From Lantana camara (lineage: Eukaryota > Streptophyta > Magnoliopsida > Lamiales > Verbenaceae), in the NCBI GenBank assembly GCA_037501455.1, contig CM074858.1, forward strand, positions 96,506,001 through 96,570,000: DNA of 64,000 nucleotides, read 5' to 3'. Below the pieces are notes generated by a model. The model searched no databases and was not told the DNA's origin. It saw nothing but the letters and a program-made list of their open reading frames with translations. The position numbers were made by a program, and so were the translations under genes. Shown here in pieces: positions 1 through 11,134 of the stretch. Every line of letters begins with the position of its first letter. Positions within the stretch are counted from its first letter, which is position 1.

Positions 1-1544
1 TTTAATAAGCACCATATCTATTTTTAAATATTGAAACATCAAGGATGCAATGTCATGATTGTGGAACATGGAGGACCAGATTTGAATTCGTGATAAACTT
101 GAAGGATGAAACTGTAATTATCCCCCAGGACATGTTATTAGTGTAATCCTAAGTCACATAATGTGGATGCGCGAGCGGGTGCGAATGCGGGTGCGGATGC
201 GCCAATTCGTAAGATTTTAATAAAATGAGAGTGCGAGAGCGCCTTAAAGTGTTTAATAAAAAATATTTTAAATAATTATATTCATAATATAACTTTATTT
301 TATTTAACTTTATATATAAAAACTTGATTTTGTTTAACTATCGATAATAATATATAACTTAATTTCATCATTTTACGATGATCATATGTTAAATCAAAAA
401 ATTAAAATTCATCTTTCATATTGTTATACGTGTGTATTAAATAAATTTTAGGTCTTCTTAAAGCGAGAAATGTACACAAATTCGTCAATGTGAAGAACTA
501 AAATTTTAAGTCATCTTAAAGCGAGCAATGCACACAAATTCGCCAGTGAGTTAAGTATAATAGGAGAATTATGTGATCTAGGTATAATCCGTCACTACTT
601 TCATTTCTACCATGAATATTTTCAAATATTCTTTTGAGAAATTAATATATAACTATTTTGTTTTGAAAATCTAATTTTGGCAGGAAAATTCTATTGGAAA
701 TTCAAATTGGACATTAGAATGAAGCAATACTCGAAGGTTTGGGTAGAGAATCCTTAAAATTTAAAAGTTGGATATAAAGTGCAAAACGTTCCAAGTGTTG
801 GGGGTGAAAAAATTAAAAATCAAACTCTTATATTTTTTTCCATTTTTAAAAGTAGTTGTATTTTTATTTTTTCAGATTTATATTAAATCACAAATCTCAG
901 CTGTTGTATTTATGATATCCATATAGTTTTTTCGTGTTCTCTTTACCTATTATTATATTTTTGTTATTATTATTATTTTTTTTGTTGCTTATTATGCTTT
1001 TTCTTTTTGGCGTTTCTTATTTGCTATGTTTCTCTGTAGGATTAAAATACATTATTCTTAAAATAGATTTATTAGTAGGAAATCCTTTTTAATTTGGTGC
1101 TCTAGAGTTGGTTTCTAATTTATTTACATTATATGTTATATGATTTCTTTTTTCTTTTTTTAAATAAGAATCGATTAAGACGATTGTAGGAATTTTACAA
1201 TGCTTCCAATTCATCTATATATTCAAACCAAAAGCTACATAAAGAACTTAATAAAAGCATGACAAGAAACCCTAATCTAGCCTAAATCGCCCTAATTGTA
1301 ACATTGACTGTTAAATCTAAAACAAACCTTAAAAGAGATGTTGTATTATAATTCACACCCCAAAAATGGGTGGGCAAAACCACAAAATAAAAGGACGTAA
1401 ACATGCTATCATCCGGAATGCCCAGTGTTGGTGCCCATCGCATGGAACATTACGCAAAGGTGGTTCCTGTAATTACGCTGACTCCAAGTGGTATCATCGA
1501 TAAAATCTCATGAGTGTAGGAACATACACCACTTGAACGTAATG
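1..1544. other. AT-rich non-coding spacer
   Basis: No reading frame of any substance is visible here. The sequence is strongly AT-rich with homopolymer T and A runs. A short GC-richer patch at about 165-240 is made of loose GTGCGGATGCG-like words. The last ~95 bases (1450-1544) belong to the reading frame interrupted by Copia A and are annotated separately. Confidence 0.6.
441..550. repeat. Two-copy imperfect tandem duplication
   Basis: Two copies of a ~50-bp segment follow one another with a period near 60 bp. Both carry the words cttaaagcga and cacaaattcg in the same order (about 441-494 and 498-550). A handful of substitutions separates them. No coding function is apparent. Confidence 0.6.
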
Positions 1545-1736
1545 TGTTAGAATATCTAGCTAAGGAAAGGATTGACTTACCAGGTTTAGTCCCATAATTC
1601 CTGTAATTAGTTTGATTCTTTGAGATTGTGTTGGGTCTTATATATATCCTAGACTAGGGATTAACGATGTAACACAGAAAATACAAGCAAAATGAATACA
1701 ATACAATACTTTTTTCCCAAATGCCATTATCCAAAA
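1545..1736 (+). repeat. 5' LTR of Copia A
   Basis: This 192-bp repeat starts TGTTAGAATATC and matches 5722-5913 except at about four positions. The terminal dinucleotide is now AA where the 3' copy keeps CA. A TATATATA-like word within the LTR (about 1638-1646) could be the promoter. Confidence 0.92.
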
Positions 1737-1750
1737 TGGTATCAAAGCAG
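1737..1750 (+). promoter_or_regulatory. Primer-binding site, Copia A
   Basis: TGGTATCAAAGCAG directly abuts the 5' LTR. It is the usual plant Copia site complementary to the 3' end of initiator tRNA-Met (TGGTATCAGAGC), with one substitution. Confidence 0.85.
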
Positions 1751-1836
1751 TGTTGAGATCCTAGGAACTCAGCATTAACATCATCGTTCCATACCTATCT
1801 CGGAGCCTTATCAGCCAGAACCTACAACCAAACAAA

Positions 1837-2340
1837 ATGTCAATTTCAACCAAGAACAGCCAAGAACAGAGGCTGTATCAAGAATCAAAACCGGATGTGG
1901 AATCAGCTTCCGCCACCATACACCGGGAAGCCGCCCAACCCCAAACCCTCAAGGCGGCAACCAGCAGACGCGGCGACGGCGACGGACGCCGCCCATCACC
2001 GCTTGAAACCAAACACCAAAATACCTGCGAATGTTGCGGGAAACCAACACATACCACAAAGCAGTGCTTTGAGGAGATTGAGTACCCAAACCGGTGGGAA
2101 GGACACCGGAAAATCACCACCGGATAGGGGGCGAGAGGAGAAAACCGACGGACCAACGTCGCTATAAGTAACGGAAACGGAGGCGAAATAAGGCCGGGGA
2201 ACAACGCCGCTGCAGGCACTACCCGGAGGAACACCGATACAGCGGCCGTCGCGGTTGGCCGCACTAACGCCGACTTCATCTCCGGTGGAGGCGAGTCAAG
2301 TGGCAGAGGAATGGAACAAAAGATTGAGGGAGACGCCATA
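1837..2340 (+). pseudogene. Gag remnant of Copia A (zinc knuckle)
   Basis: The frame from 1837 encodes 96 residues before a TAG at 2125-2127 and then resumes in the same frame towards the protease. Residues ~64-77 hold a zinc knuckle of the form C-x2-C-x4-H-x4-C (CECCGKPTHTTKQC), the nucleic-acid-binding end of Copia gag. A complete gag would carry about 200 or more residues of capsid ahead of the knuckle. Here only ~60 low-complexity residues precede it, so most of the capsid region has been deleted. No function is expected from this copy. Confidence 0.7.
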
Positions 2341-4074
2341 GGTATCGGGTTTAGGAGTTATGCCCCAAACCCTAACACCTCCTTTTATACTTCTTCAGAG
2401 TTTGCAAATTGGTCCCCCAATGTTGAGCATGTGCAGCACAGACCCCTAAACTCTAATAAGTTTGGTTTTCTCACCCAATCCACATCTAAGAAGGTTTCAA
2501 AATGGATTCTTGACTGTGGAGCAACTAATTCAATGATGTTTGATTTGTCTGATTTAATTAATCCGGTAAACCCAATAACGACTCCTATTCAGACTACAAA
2601 TGGAGATATGGCTGTTGTGGAAAAAGAGGGTTCAATTTTTCTTACCCCAAAGCTGAAACTGAACAATTATCTCTATGTTCTTTCATTATCCTATAAACTG
2701 CTGTCACTGAGCCATATTACGAAGGAATTAAATTGTATGGTTCTGATTTATCCTTGATTTTGCTTGATACAGGACATTCATACGAAGGAGATCATTGGGC
2801 GTGGTACTGAGCAGGAAGGTTTATACTATGTCGAAGAAGTGGAAACCCCATCACGAGCCCTTCTTACAGTAGGAAAATCAACCACACAACTCTGGTTATG
2901 GCACAGTCGCCTTGGACATCCCTCAGTCGGGTACTTGAGAATGTTGTTCCCTACTTTATTTCAAAATAATCAGGATTTGAATTCTTCTTGTCAAACTTGT
3001 ATGGCTACGAAAAGCCATCGAACCTCTTTTAAGTCAAATAATACTCGAGTTAATTCTGCTTTTTTCTTGGTACACTTTGATATTTGGGGACCAGCCCCGG
3101 TGACCAATCAGAACCAATTTCGGTATTTTGTGTTCATAGATGATTTTTCTCGCATAACTTGGGTATATTTTCTGCGACATAAATCTGAGGTGTTTAGTAC
3201 TTTTGTGGCATTCTTCAACATGGTACAAACACAATTTGACAAGAAAATTAAGGTGTTACGTTCGGATAATAGACGTGAGTATGTTAACCAAGGCATGCAT
3301 ACCTTTTTCCAACAACAGGGAATCCTTTACCAAACTTCTTGCCCCAATACTCCCCAACAAAACGGGGTGCCAGAACGAAAAAATCGGACCATTCTTGAGA
3401 TGTCCCACGCTTTGCTCTTTGAAGCACATGTCCCAACCCATTTTTGGCCTGAAGCAGTCAGCACTGCAGTCTACTTAACCAACCGTCTGCCAACGAAAGT
3501 CCTAGCCCATAAAACCCCACTTGATGTCCTCCAAACCCAAACTGTAGTCCCACCGCACCTCACTTTACCTCCGAGAATATTTGGGTGCACAGTCTTTGTT
3601 CATATACCTAAAACAGATCGGACCAAGTTGGATGCTTATGCTGAGAAATGTGTCTTTATGGGCTATGCACCAAGTCAAAAGGGTTACAGTTGCTACAACC
3701 CTAGTTCCAGGAGGTTTCTCATAATCATGGATTGCAATTTTGTTGAAACAGAGTATTTTTACCTTTCCCAGCACAGTGATCAGGGGGAGAATCACAGTGA
3801 TGGATCTCTGAGCTGGTTGAGTTATACCGATCTGATAGAGTCGACTCCACCACCACCGCCGCCTCTCCCTTCTGAAGAGCTTAGTACCACACTCCCGCCC
3901 AGCGATCCTCCTCTGGATGATATCCAAAATGAGGTAATTGTTCCTTCCACTTCTTCTGAAGTCATTAATGATACTATTGATATTCCTAGTGCTCCTGATA
4001 CTGTGCCTGAGAATGCAGCAAATCTTAGGTATCAACTTCCACAGAGAAGCACTAGAGGAATTCCTCCACCTTGA
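2311..4074 (+). pseudogene. Protease and integrase of Copia A (broken pol)
   Basis: One frame runs 2311-4074 with an internal TGA at 2755-2757. The aspartic protease motif appears as WILDCGATNSM, so the usual D-S-G serine is cysteine. A GAG-pre-integrase segment (LWLWHSRLGHPS) follows, then the integrase core with D in HFDIWGP, D in LRSDNRREY and E in NGVPERKNR, the family's D-D-E triad. The GKR-like C-terminal region and a proline-rich linker lead to a TGA at 4072-4074, after which the coding frame shifts by about 4100. The protein would cleave the polyprotein and insert cDNA; this copy is inactive. Confidence 0.88.
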
Positions 4075-4112
4075 TACTCACCTAACCTACGTCCCGAACT
4101 GCCAAATATCCT

Positions 4113-5060
4113 ATGGGAAATATGGTCAGGGGGAGTCTGTCTCACACAACGAAGGCTTTCTTGAGTAGACTTTACAAAGAAGAAGTTCCCAGAACAGTGC
4201 AGGAAGCCAAACGAAATAAGGAATGGGAGAGAGCTATGGATGTTGAAATGGAAGCATTAGCTCAAAATGGTACTTGGGAGAAATGCAAGTTACCTGAGGG
4301 GAAAAAACCAGTTGGCTGTAGGTGGGTCTTCACAGTTAAACATAAAGCAGACGGCTCAGTAGAAAGATACAAGGCCCAGCTGGTCGCAAAGGGTTACACT
4401 CAGACACTTGGGATTGACTACTGTGAGACTTTCTCACCAGTAGCAAAACTTGATACTATCCGAGTTCTGTTATCAGTAGCAGCCAACAGAGATTGGCCAC
4501 TACATCAATTTGATGTGAAGAACGTCTTCTTGCATGGGGATTTGAACGAGGAGGTCTATATGGAACCCCCACCGGGTTTCACAGAAGGTTTTGGGAAAAA
4601 TGAAGTCTGCAGACTTCGAAAGGCACTATATGGGCTCAAGCAGTCACCCAGGGCGTGGTTTGGCAGATTTACTGTGGCCATGCGACGCCATGGATACGTA
4701 CAGAGTAACTCTGATCATACTCTGTTCTTGAAGAGACGAGGCGACTTGATCACGTGTCTTATAATCTATGTTGATGATATGATTATTACAGGCAGTGATA
4801 GTGAAGAAATGGAGAGTCTCAGAGAGAATTTGTTTCGAGAGTTTGAAATGAAGGACCTTGGAGGATTGAAGGGTTTCTTGGGCATTGAAGTTCTTCGGTC
4901 TAAGAAAGGGATTTTTATATCACAAAAGAAGTACATTCTTGATCTGTTGGCAGAAACAGGGTTAGTTGATTGCAAACCCATTGATACTCCAATGCATATA
5001 AACTCAGGACAGAAGGAGATGGGGAACGAACAGATAAAGAACGATATCAACGATTGTTAG
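4113..5060 (+). pseudogene. Reverse transcriptase of Copia A
   Basis: About 315 residues match the Copia reverse transcriptase (RVT_2) fold. Seen directly are the entry segment PVGCRWVFTVKHKADG, the catalytic-region aspartate in HQFDVKNVFLHGDL, YGLKQSPRAWF and the active-site box YVDDMIITG. The frame is lost near 5060, where a short deletion separates RYQRLL from LIYLAHTRADIAYS in another frame. Upstream the frame is also shifted relative to the integrase. These breaks rule out a full-length polyprotein. Confidence 0.9.
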
Positions 5061-5073
5061 AAAACTAATCTAT

Positions 5074-5709
5074 TTGGCTCATACTCGAGCAGACATTGCC
5101 TACTCGGTAGGTATTGTGAGTCAGTTCATGCACCAGCCGCGGAAAGAACACATGGAGGCAGTCATTCGTATCATTCGGTATCTCAAAGGTACCTTAGGGA
5201 TAGGAATCATGTTTGGGAGGCACGGCCACCTCGATATTGAGGCATATACAGATGCTGACTGGGTAGGAAATCCAAATGATCGGATATCCACGTCTGGATT
5301 TGTTACACTATTTGGAGGGAATGTTGTAACTTGGAGAAGTAAGAAGCAAAAGATTGTGGCATTGCCAAGTGCCGAAGCTGAATTCAGAGGAATAGCGAAG
5401 GGAGTTACTGAGCTTATTTGGCTTAGGAAACTGATGGCTGAAATTGGCATTAAACAAAAGGGACCTAGCTTGTTAAAATGTGACAACAAAGCCGCGATCA
5501 GCATCTCGGAAAATCCGGTTTAGCACGACAGAACGAAACACTTGGAGGTTGATAGACACTTCATTAAGGAAAGGTTGGAGGAGGGCACTATATCCATTCC
5601 ATTCGTTAAGTCCGAAGATCAACTAGCCGATATACTCACGAAGGCTGTTACGAGTCAGATCTTCCGAACTGTGTTGGGGAAGCTGAGCATCGGTGATTTC
5701 GTTACTTAA
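5074..5709 (+). pseudogene. RNase H of Copia A
   Basis: The RNase H module follows the reverse transcriptase. The aspartate and glutamate boxes are visible in YTDADWVGNPND and SAEAEFRGIAKG, and CDNKAAISISENPV carries another acidic residue. A TAG at 5521-5523 interrupts the domain where relatives normally have a glutamine codon (inference from the family). The same frame then stays open through TKHLEVDRHFIKE to a normal TAA at 5707-5709, only two bases before the polypurine tract. Confidence 0.88.
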
Positions 5710-5710
5710 C

Positions 5711-5721
5711 TTGAGGGGGAG
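5711..5721 (+). promoter_or_regulatory. Polypurine tract, Copia A
   Basis: TTGAGGGGGAG lies immediately before the 3' LTR, the position from which plus-strand cDNA synthesis is primed in LTR retrotransposons. Confidence 0.85.
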
Positions 5722-5913
5722 TGGTAGAATATCTAGCTAAGGAAAGGATTGACTTACCAGGTTTAGTCCCGTAATTCCTGTAATTAGTTTGATTCTTTGA
5801 GATTGTGTTGGGTCTTATATATATCCTAGACTAGGGATTAACGATGTAACACAGAAAATACAAGCAAGATGAATACAATACAATACTTTTTTCCCAAATG
5901 CCATTATCCAACA
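5722..5913 (+). repeat. 3' LTR of Copia A
   Basis: This 192-bp repeat starts TGGTAGAATATC and ends CCATTATCCAACA. It is nearly identical to 1545-1736 and is followed by the TSD tgatg. Confidence 0.92.
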
Positions 5914-6553
5914 TGATGAACTCCAGAAATCCAAGTCATTTTCTGGATCGTAGTCCGAACATTTAGTGTCATCCTCGAATGCTTCCAAGGATACTGCCTC
6001 TTGCCAGGTCGTTTGTAATTCCCAAAATGAACATGATGAGAAATACGGCGCATCTCTAGAAACTATCAACTTGTCAGATTCAATTGGTGGTCAGAGAGTC
6101 ATCGCCCTAATCATGAACCCCTTAATTCTTGTATTCATGTCCATTCTAGCTAGCAAGGATATCTCAGAGGTTGTCCTTACATTGAGCTCTATATATAGCA
6201 CCTCAAAGGCTTCAATATTGTTCCAAGCTATACAATTGGCGTACCCTTCCACATAAGTAGTGGAGGACATCTCAATACCATCTAACATCTTATCTGCTGG
6301 GTAGCTCAAAACAAAGTTATCTCCACTGATTGTCCCTTTCTTGAGAGAAATTAAAGTTCCATTATGAGTACTCTTTTTTCTGGGGATAGCCTATGGAACT
6401 AGTCCACGACTCAAGAAAGAAGGAATCGTGGCTTGCCATCTTGATGTAGCCCGAATCATGTTCGTATTTATCTTACAACACCACTGTCCCAGGACAACCA
6501 AGAGTCATATCCCAATAATAAAAGGAAATACGGATTGGATGAAACATAAAAAA

Positions 6554-7125
6554 GGGAGCTGTTTGTAATTTGAGAAACCTGCCTAGGCACTTCTTGAATG
6601 ACATTAGAGGAGGAGTTAGTAATTTTTAGAACTTGCTCAAATCCTATAAAGACTTCTGTAGGGAGAGGTGCATGAAATATCCCATCCTTATAACCGAACA
6701 ATCGAGAGAAGCGATCGGGGTTTTGTGTAATTTCACCGAACCGCCCACAACCAAACACAAGGGGGGAAGTTTGTGTAATTTCAAAATTATGTCCAAAACC
6801 AGCTGAGGCTCACCCGGTGGAGGTTTGTATAATTTTTCCAAACTGCCCTTAATGAAAAGAGAGAATCCGAGGGGAGGTCTGTATAATTTATTCAATCTAC
6901 AACTAACAGACAATCCCCTAGAAAACGTTGAGAGTACCTAAGGGGAGGTTTGTGTGATTTTTCCAAAATGCCGGCAATGCAACCAACAAAGTATTTCCAA
7001 GGTGCGTTTGTGTGATTTTCCATAACCTTGAAGGAAGGGTTTATAATTTCGCCAAACTGTCCGCAACCAACAGAAAGCTCTCAATGGGAGGAATGTGTAA
7101 TTTTTCTAAAATTCCCGCAACCAGC
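6554..7125. repeat. Degenerate tandem array of a gggaggtttgtgtaattt unit
   Basis: At least eight imperfect copies of a 45-70 bp unit follow each other. Each carries a GGGAGGTTTGTGTAATTT-like start and often a CCAAACTGCCCGCAACCA-like second half, for example near 6718, 6763, 6820, 6872, 6942, 7030 and 7086. Unit length drifts through small indels. The short open frames over this region are by-products of the repeat. Confidence 0.6.
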
Positions 7126-7422
7126 ATTTCCAAATACTCAAATATAAACTAATAGTTAAGATATCATAACATCAAACTGTTAAATTATACCGTTTGGTGT
7201 TAGCATACTCATCTATATGATTCGATTAAAAATCCAACAATTATAGTTATGTCTAATTTTTCTTTAAATGATAACTAGTTACTAACTGAAACTGCAAATC
7301 AGTACGAAATCATGAATTATTATATAAGATAAAGATTAGGTGAAAGTAAAAAACCATATGACAAACTTTATCATATTGAATTATACAATTGGATTCAGAC
7401 CGAATTTTCTATATTCAAAACT

Positions 7423-8026
7423 TAGCCTGTCGATGGGACGGATTTTAATCCGAATCCGATTTGAATTTTAGTATATTCATCCAATAAAAATATGCGATAG
7501 ATCATATTGGATTATAAATATTCGTTATTCAAAATAAATGGACCGATATGAAATTAAGGAATCCGATCCGTTAAAATTCCGAATCCGATTATATATATAA
7601 TATTTATTTAAATAAATTATTTACTAGTAAAGAATGTTAAGTAAAATAATTAAAATAAACATTTTCACATATTTATCACTTTAAACAATAATAAAATTTG
7701 AATTGTTTACTCTAAAAAATGTATATATTCCTTTATTAATAAATCTAAATTAACCTATTTTAATAAATATAAACAAAACCATCAAATAATCCATTAAATA
7801 ATAATTATTTGATAAATATTATGTAATTATATTTATTCTTTTATAGAAAAATTATATTTTATTATTAATTTGGGTGGATCTTTATTGGATTTGATCCGAT
7901 TCGATTATGTTTGGATTCAAAAACAATGAATCTGAATCCTATAGGATTCAAATTTGGATTCGCTTGACGGATTTTCTTATCGGATTCGGATCTGGAATAT
8001 CCTAATCGGACTCATTGACAGCCCTA
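7423..8026. mobile_element. Non-autonomous hAT-like element (MITE)
   Basis: The left end reads TAGCCTGTCGATGGG and the inverted right end TAGGGCTGTCAATGAG, which are imperfect terminal inverted repeats. The same 8-9 bp (ttcaaaact) flanks both ends at 7414-7422 and 8027-8035, matching the 8-bp duplication made by hAT transposases. The ~600-bp interior is AT-rich with many ggattcggat-like subterminal words and no coding frame, so it would depend on a transposase elsewhere. Confidence 0.85.
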
Positions 8027-8043
8027 TTCAAAACTGGTCCATT

Positions 8044-8146
8044 TTCAGGTTACTTAAATTCCCTCTATGGGCCTCAATCTGAAACACCCTTATAACCCTA
8101 ATCAGTCTTCAGGTTACTTAAATTCCCTCCATGGGCCTCAATCTGA
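8044..8146. repeat. Direct repeat of 39 bp
   Basis: The segment beginning TTCAGGTTACTTAAATTCCC occurs at 8044-8082 and again at 8108-8146 with one difference, 64 bp apart. This looks like a recent local tandem duplication. Confidence 0.85.
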
Positions 8147-8234
8147 GGCTCAGCCCAATGTATTTCTATTAGTGCTTTAGACGCTATCATTTTGGGTATT
8201 TTACTTCAACAATTACGAGAGAATATTTGTATAA

Positions 8235-8603
8235 TCTATACTATATTATTAACTGCGAAACTTGATTGTGTCTCTTGAATTTGGTCTTTTTTTAATTTAA
8301 TTTATTTATTTTTCTGCACCATACAAAGAACGTATATGAATTAGTTAATTATCTATTAACCTCACTTTTCTATCACAAAAATAATAATAATAATAATAAA
8401 TAATAAAATAAAAAATCTCACTTTCCTCTCACCTCACTTTTATTATTGTTTTTCTTTTTTTTATTTTTCTTACTCATATTTTTTAATTTATATTCTAACT
8501 ATTGTTTATTAATATAGAATTATTAAAATTTATATTAAGATGAATATATTTAAATGATTTTTTATTTTTTTCCGCACACGCATCGAGTGTGCGGAATTAC
8601 TAG
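8235..8603 (+). mobile_element. Short non-autonomous Helitron
   Basis: The 5' end is TCTATACTATATTATTAA, a common plant Helitron start. The 3' end has a 10-bp perfect-stem hairpin (TTCCGCACAC at 8570-8579 pairing with GTGTGCGGAA at 8587-8596) followed closely by CTAG at 8600-8603. The element lies between an A (8234) and a T (8604), the host dinucleotide used by Helitrons. At 369 bp with no coding frame it is non-autonomous. The gap from hairpin to CTAG is only 3 nt, shorter than usual. Confidence 0.82.
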
Positions 8604-9520
8604 TGATAGTTAAGTGTTAATTCCACGCAATCCCTCGTCCTTTTATACTTTATAATTTCGCCTCTTAATCTTTAAGTTAGTGCGATTGACCCCTAATTTT
8701 CAAAAACTATCATATTTGTAGCGTGGAAGCCTAATAATTTTTTTAACATGGGAGATGTGAGATTTTCGTGGATTAGAAACGGTAGAAGACATGAGATTTT
8801 TAAATAGAAAAATGGAAGATATTAACTTTGTGGCGTAAAAACGTTGATATTTTTTCCATCATTCGTTATTATTCTTTTTTCAATAATTTTAAGAATTAAT
8901 GTTATGAGCATTATGGACAAACCAAAAAATTAATATGACAACATAAATAATTGTAGTTTGCGAAAGGAAACCCTATTTATTTTTTATTATATATAGATAA
9001 GAAGTTGCACATGGACCTTTTTGTGATTGGATTTTTTTTCCTTTTTTGAAATTTTGATATAAATATTTATTTTGGATAGATTTTAAACAGTTTCCCTTCT
9101 TTCCTGGTTCTATAAGGGTTACTTATTTCTAATTTGAGTCAAATCAAATTATTAAGGCCTTAAACAACATTTCTCAATATGTATTAAAGCAAAGATTTCA
9201 TTGTTGTAATTATTTTAACATAATATCGAATAGTTGAACTTATTTAATTTTATTAACTTATATCATATTTCTTTATTTCCTGATAATTAAAAATTTGGAG
9301 AAAACTATAAGAAATTCCATGGAATGAAATGTTTCAAGCAATGTACTATGCTCTCCGAAGTCTTCTCAACCATCATACTCAGTTACAATTTTTAGTATTT
9401 GTTAGTTGAAATTTGTTTATTAAAACTGAGGTTAAACTCAAACAAAGGGCTCGAGAAATACCATAAACTTAGAAATTATTTTTAAGAAAAAAACGATTCT
9501 TTCAAGATTTAAACCTATAA
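8604..9520. other. AT-rich spacer
   Basis: No coding frame, repeat with clear ends or regulatory motif is recognisable here. The sequence is low-complexity AT-rich intergenic DNA. Confidence 0.6.
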
Positions 9521-9613
9521 TGCACAGATATAAATATGGCGATGACATAATAGGACACAGATACGGCGACATAAATTTCTTCTTAAATTTTTCACATGAG
9601 GAGTGTATGATAC
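9518..9613. repeat. Left half of a small MITE split by Gypsy A
   Basis: The segment aatgcacagata ... gatacggcgaca ... ttcacatgaggagtgta parallels the intact copy at 58082-58234. The matching right half, with caatgcaacata and aacatttctaaaagtatcc, resumes at 42060. Gypsy A with its TSD gatac lies between the halves, near the centre of the MITE palindrome. Confidence 0.65.
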
Positions 9614-10519
9614 TGATGGTGCACGAAAGGGAATCCTAATAAATCACCAACACTTTAGAATTTGTTTGTGGAAGGGAAGACCATCACAGGCGTGAGAGCC
9701 TCAGGAACTGGGTTTGCAGGAAAGCGTGGGGTCTTCCAGCTAGGATAACACCAGAAAATGCAGTGACAATAAAGTGTATGGAGCTTGGGAAGAAGATGAA
9801 GATATGAGAAAATACCCAGTTCTTGTGTATGCAGGATTTGTAGAGAAGATGACTTAAGGGATGTGTGTGTGAATCCCATATTTATATGTTAGAGGCCAGG
9901 GTATTTTGGGTAATCTGATCAAGTGGTCCCAAGTCCTGTGTTGCCCTAGACACGTGGCGTCATGTGATAGTGTGAAAGTGATAGCTCTGAAAGCCTGTGG
10001 TGTGCCAGGTACGAGGTGCGCACTACCACTGTGGCAGAGATGGTTGGGGAGCGGCGAGCATAGAGATACCCAGCAACGCTCCTCGCGCCTCTGAGAGTGC
10101 CCTCGAGAGGGACTTCACTAGGTGGGATTGACCCTCGGGGCGAATAGCGTCTTCTGACACTGAGCCCGAGCGTTGGTGACGCTCGAGAGGGGTTCCCCTG
10201 GCTGATGACAACGAGTGTTAGGGGTACTAACGTAGAGCATACGAACCCGAGCGCAATTACAGTAGCGGTCCCTAGTGTAGAAGAGTGGGGATCTGAGCGT
10301 GGAACGTCTCTTGGGACCATAATGCGAGCGTCCGAGGGGATTGGTGGATAGATCCCGCGCTCATGACTTGGGTCGAGGCGCGCAAGTCGGGATTAGATAT
10401 GTGATGAGAGAATGGGCCGGGTCAATTCCGTGAGCCCATTACCACGAGCGTGAAAGCTCTGGGTTCTTCAGATCGCGGCATGTGTGCGGCGCTGATCTAA
10501 GCATGATTTAGCCTCATCA
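9614..10519 (-). repeat. 3' LTR of Gypsy A
   Basis: This 906-bp repeat begins TGATGAGGCTAAATC when read on the minus strand and ends with CATCA. It contains a 24-bp insertion or duplication (about 9760-9784) that the other LTR lacks. Short open frames in it are not genes. Confidence 0.9.
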
Positions 10520-10535
10520 TTTTGCCCCCCAAATT
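10520..10535 (-). promoter_or_regulatory. Polypurine tract, Gypsy A
   Basis: The minus strand reads AATTTGGGGGGCAAAA directly before the 3' LTR, as expected for the plus-strand primer of a Ty3/gypsy element lying on the minus strand. Confidence 0.85.
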
Positions 10536-10845
10536 CTATAGTTACGCTTGAGCGTACTGTAGAATTTTGAAGCCGGAACCCTGACTTTGAATATATGAGG
10601 GTCAAGCTTTTGGAGGGAAGTGACTGTCCGTCTTCTATAACGGACATCCTCTGACAAGCCATTAAATGAAGTTATCTCCGCATTAAATGCTGAGTGGCGA
10701 CGTGGGCGCGTGTTCCGCGGAGTGGACGTGTGTTTGTTGGGAGACGTGCGACAGTTACCAAAAGTTTTTTTTTTGGGGGGGGGTTTCCAAGGCGGGAATG
10801 ATTGCGGTTTGAATCCCAAACCCTAATTAAATGCAGGTTCCCCCC

Positions 10846-10853
10846 TATAAATA
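10846..10853 (+). promoter_or_regulatory. TATA box of the antisense gene in Gypsy A
   Basis: TATAAATA sits in the context ccccctataaatagggatt, a strong plant core-promoter match. It points away from Gypsy A pol and lies 289 bp upstream of the ATG at 11135, so transcription would begin near 10875-10885. The element is therefore likely to have its own promoter for the opposite-strand gene, independent of the LTR. Confidence 0.7.
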
Positions 10854-11134
10854 GGGATTTGGAAGTCTCTTTTCATTCTTTACGCATTCAAAACCTTCTT
10901 AGAGCAAGTCAGCAGCAAAGTTCTCTGTTATTTCTTGCGATTCCCAGCAAGCTTTCTTTCAACTTCAGGCAAATCCTCGTAATTTCTGATTCATATTGTG
11001 CTAACCCTAGATTTAGGTTGCCTTGAGTGTTGTTCTTGTGTAAGGAAGCTTTTTTAGCATTAAATCCGTACCAGAATACTTCCTCTCCGCTGAATTTCTG
11101 TTGAAAGCTTCACCTTCAAGAATAAAGGCTAGTA

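Larger units (their letters stand above)
1545..5913 (+). mobile_element. Copia A: degenerate Ty1/copia LTR retrotransposon
   Basis: A 4369-bp element is bounded by two 192-bp LTRs that differ at about four positions (~2%). The left flank reads taatg (1540-1544) and the right flank tgatg (5914-5918), a 5-bp TSD with one mismatch. A primer-binding site complementary to initiator tRNA-Met follows the 5' LTR, and a polypurine tract precedes the 3' LTR. Domain order is gag remnant, protease, integrase, reverse transcriptase, RNase H, which is the Ty1/copia order. Gag is far shorter than normal, pol carries stops and frameshifts, and the element cannot be autonomous. It is inserted in the reading frame described at 1450-6390. 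Confidence 0.93.
1450..6390 (-). pseudogene. Unidentified minus-strand reading frame split by Copia A
   Basis: On the minus strand the frame is open from 6390 to 5914 apart from one TGA at 6091-6093. If Copia A and one TSD copy are removed, the same frame continues left of the element from about 1539 to a TAA at 1450-1452. This gives about 190 codons in all. The protein includes the segments LISLKKGTISGDNF and MDMNTRIKGFMIRAM. I do not recognise the family and no motif identifies it. Continuity of frame across the insertion argues that a coding remnant existed before the Copia landed, although a chance open frame of this size in moderately GC-balanced DNA cannot be excluded. There is no visible promoter or intron boundary. 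Confidence 0.3.

Noticed and set aside
1450..6390. Assigning the split frame to a known plant domain family
   Set aside because: Several domain families were considered, but no diagnostic motif could be seen.
6468..6913. Minus-strand frames over the tandem array
   Set aside because: The residues repeat with the DNA unit and no family is recognised.
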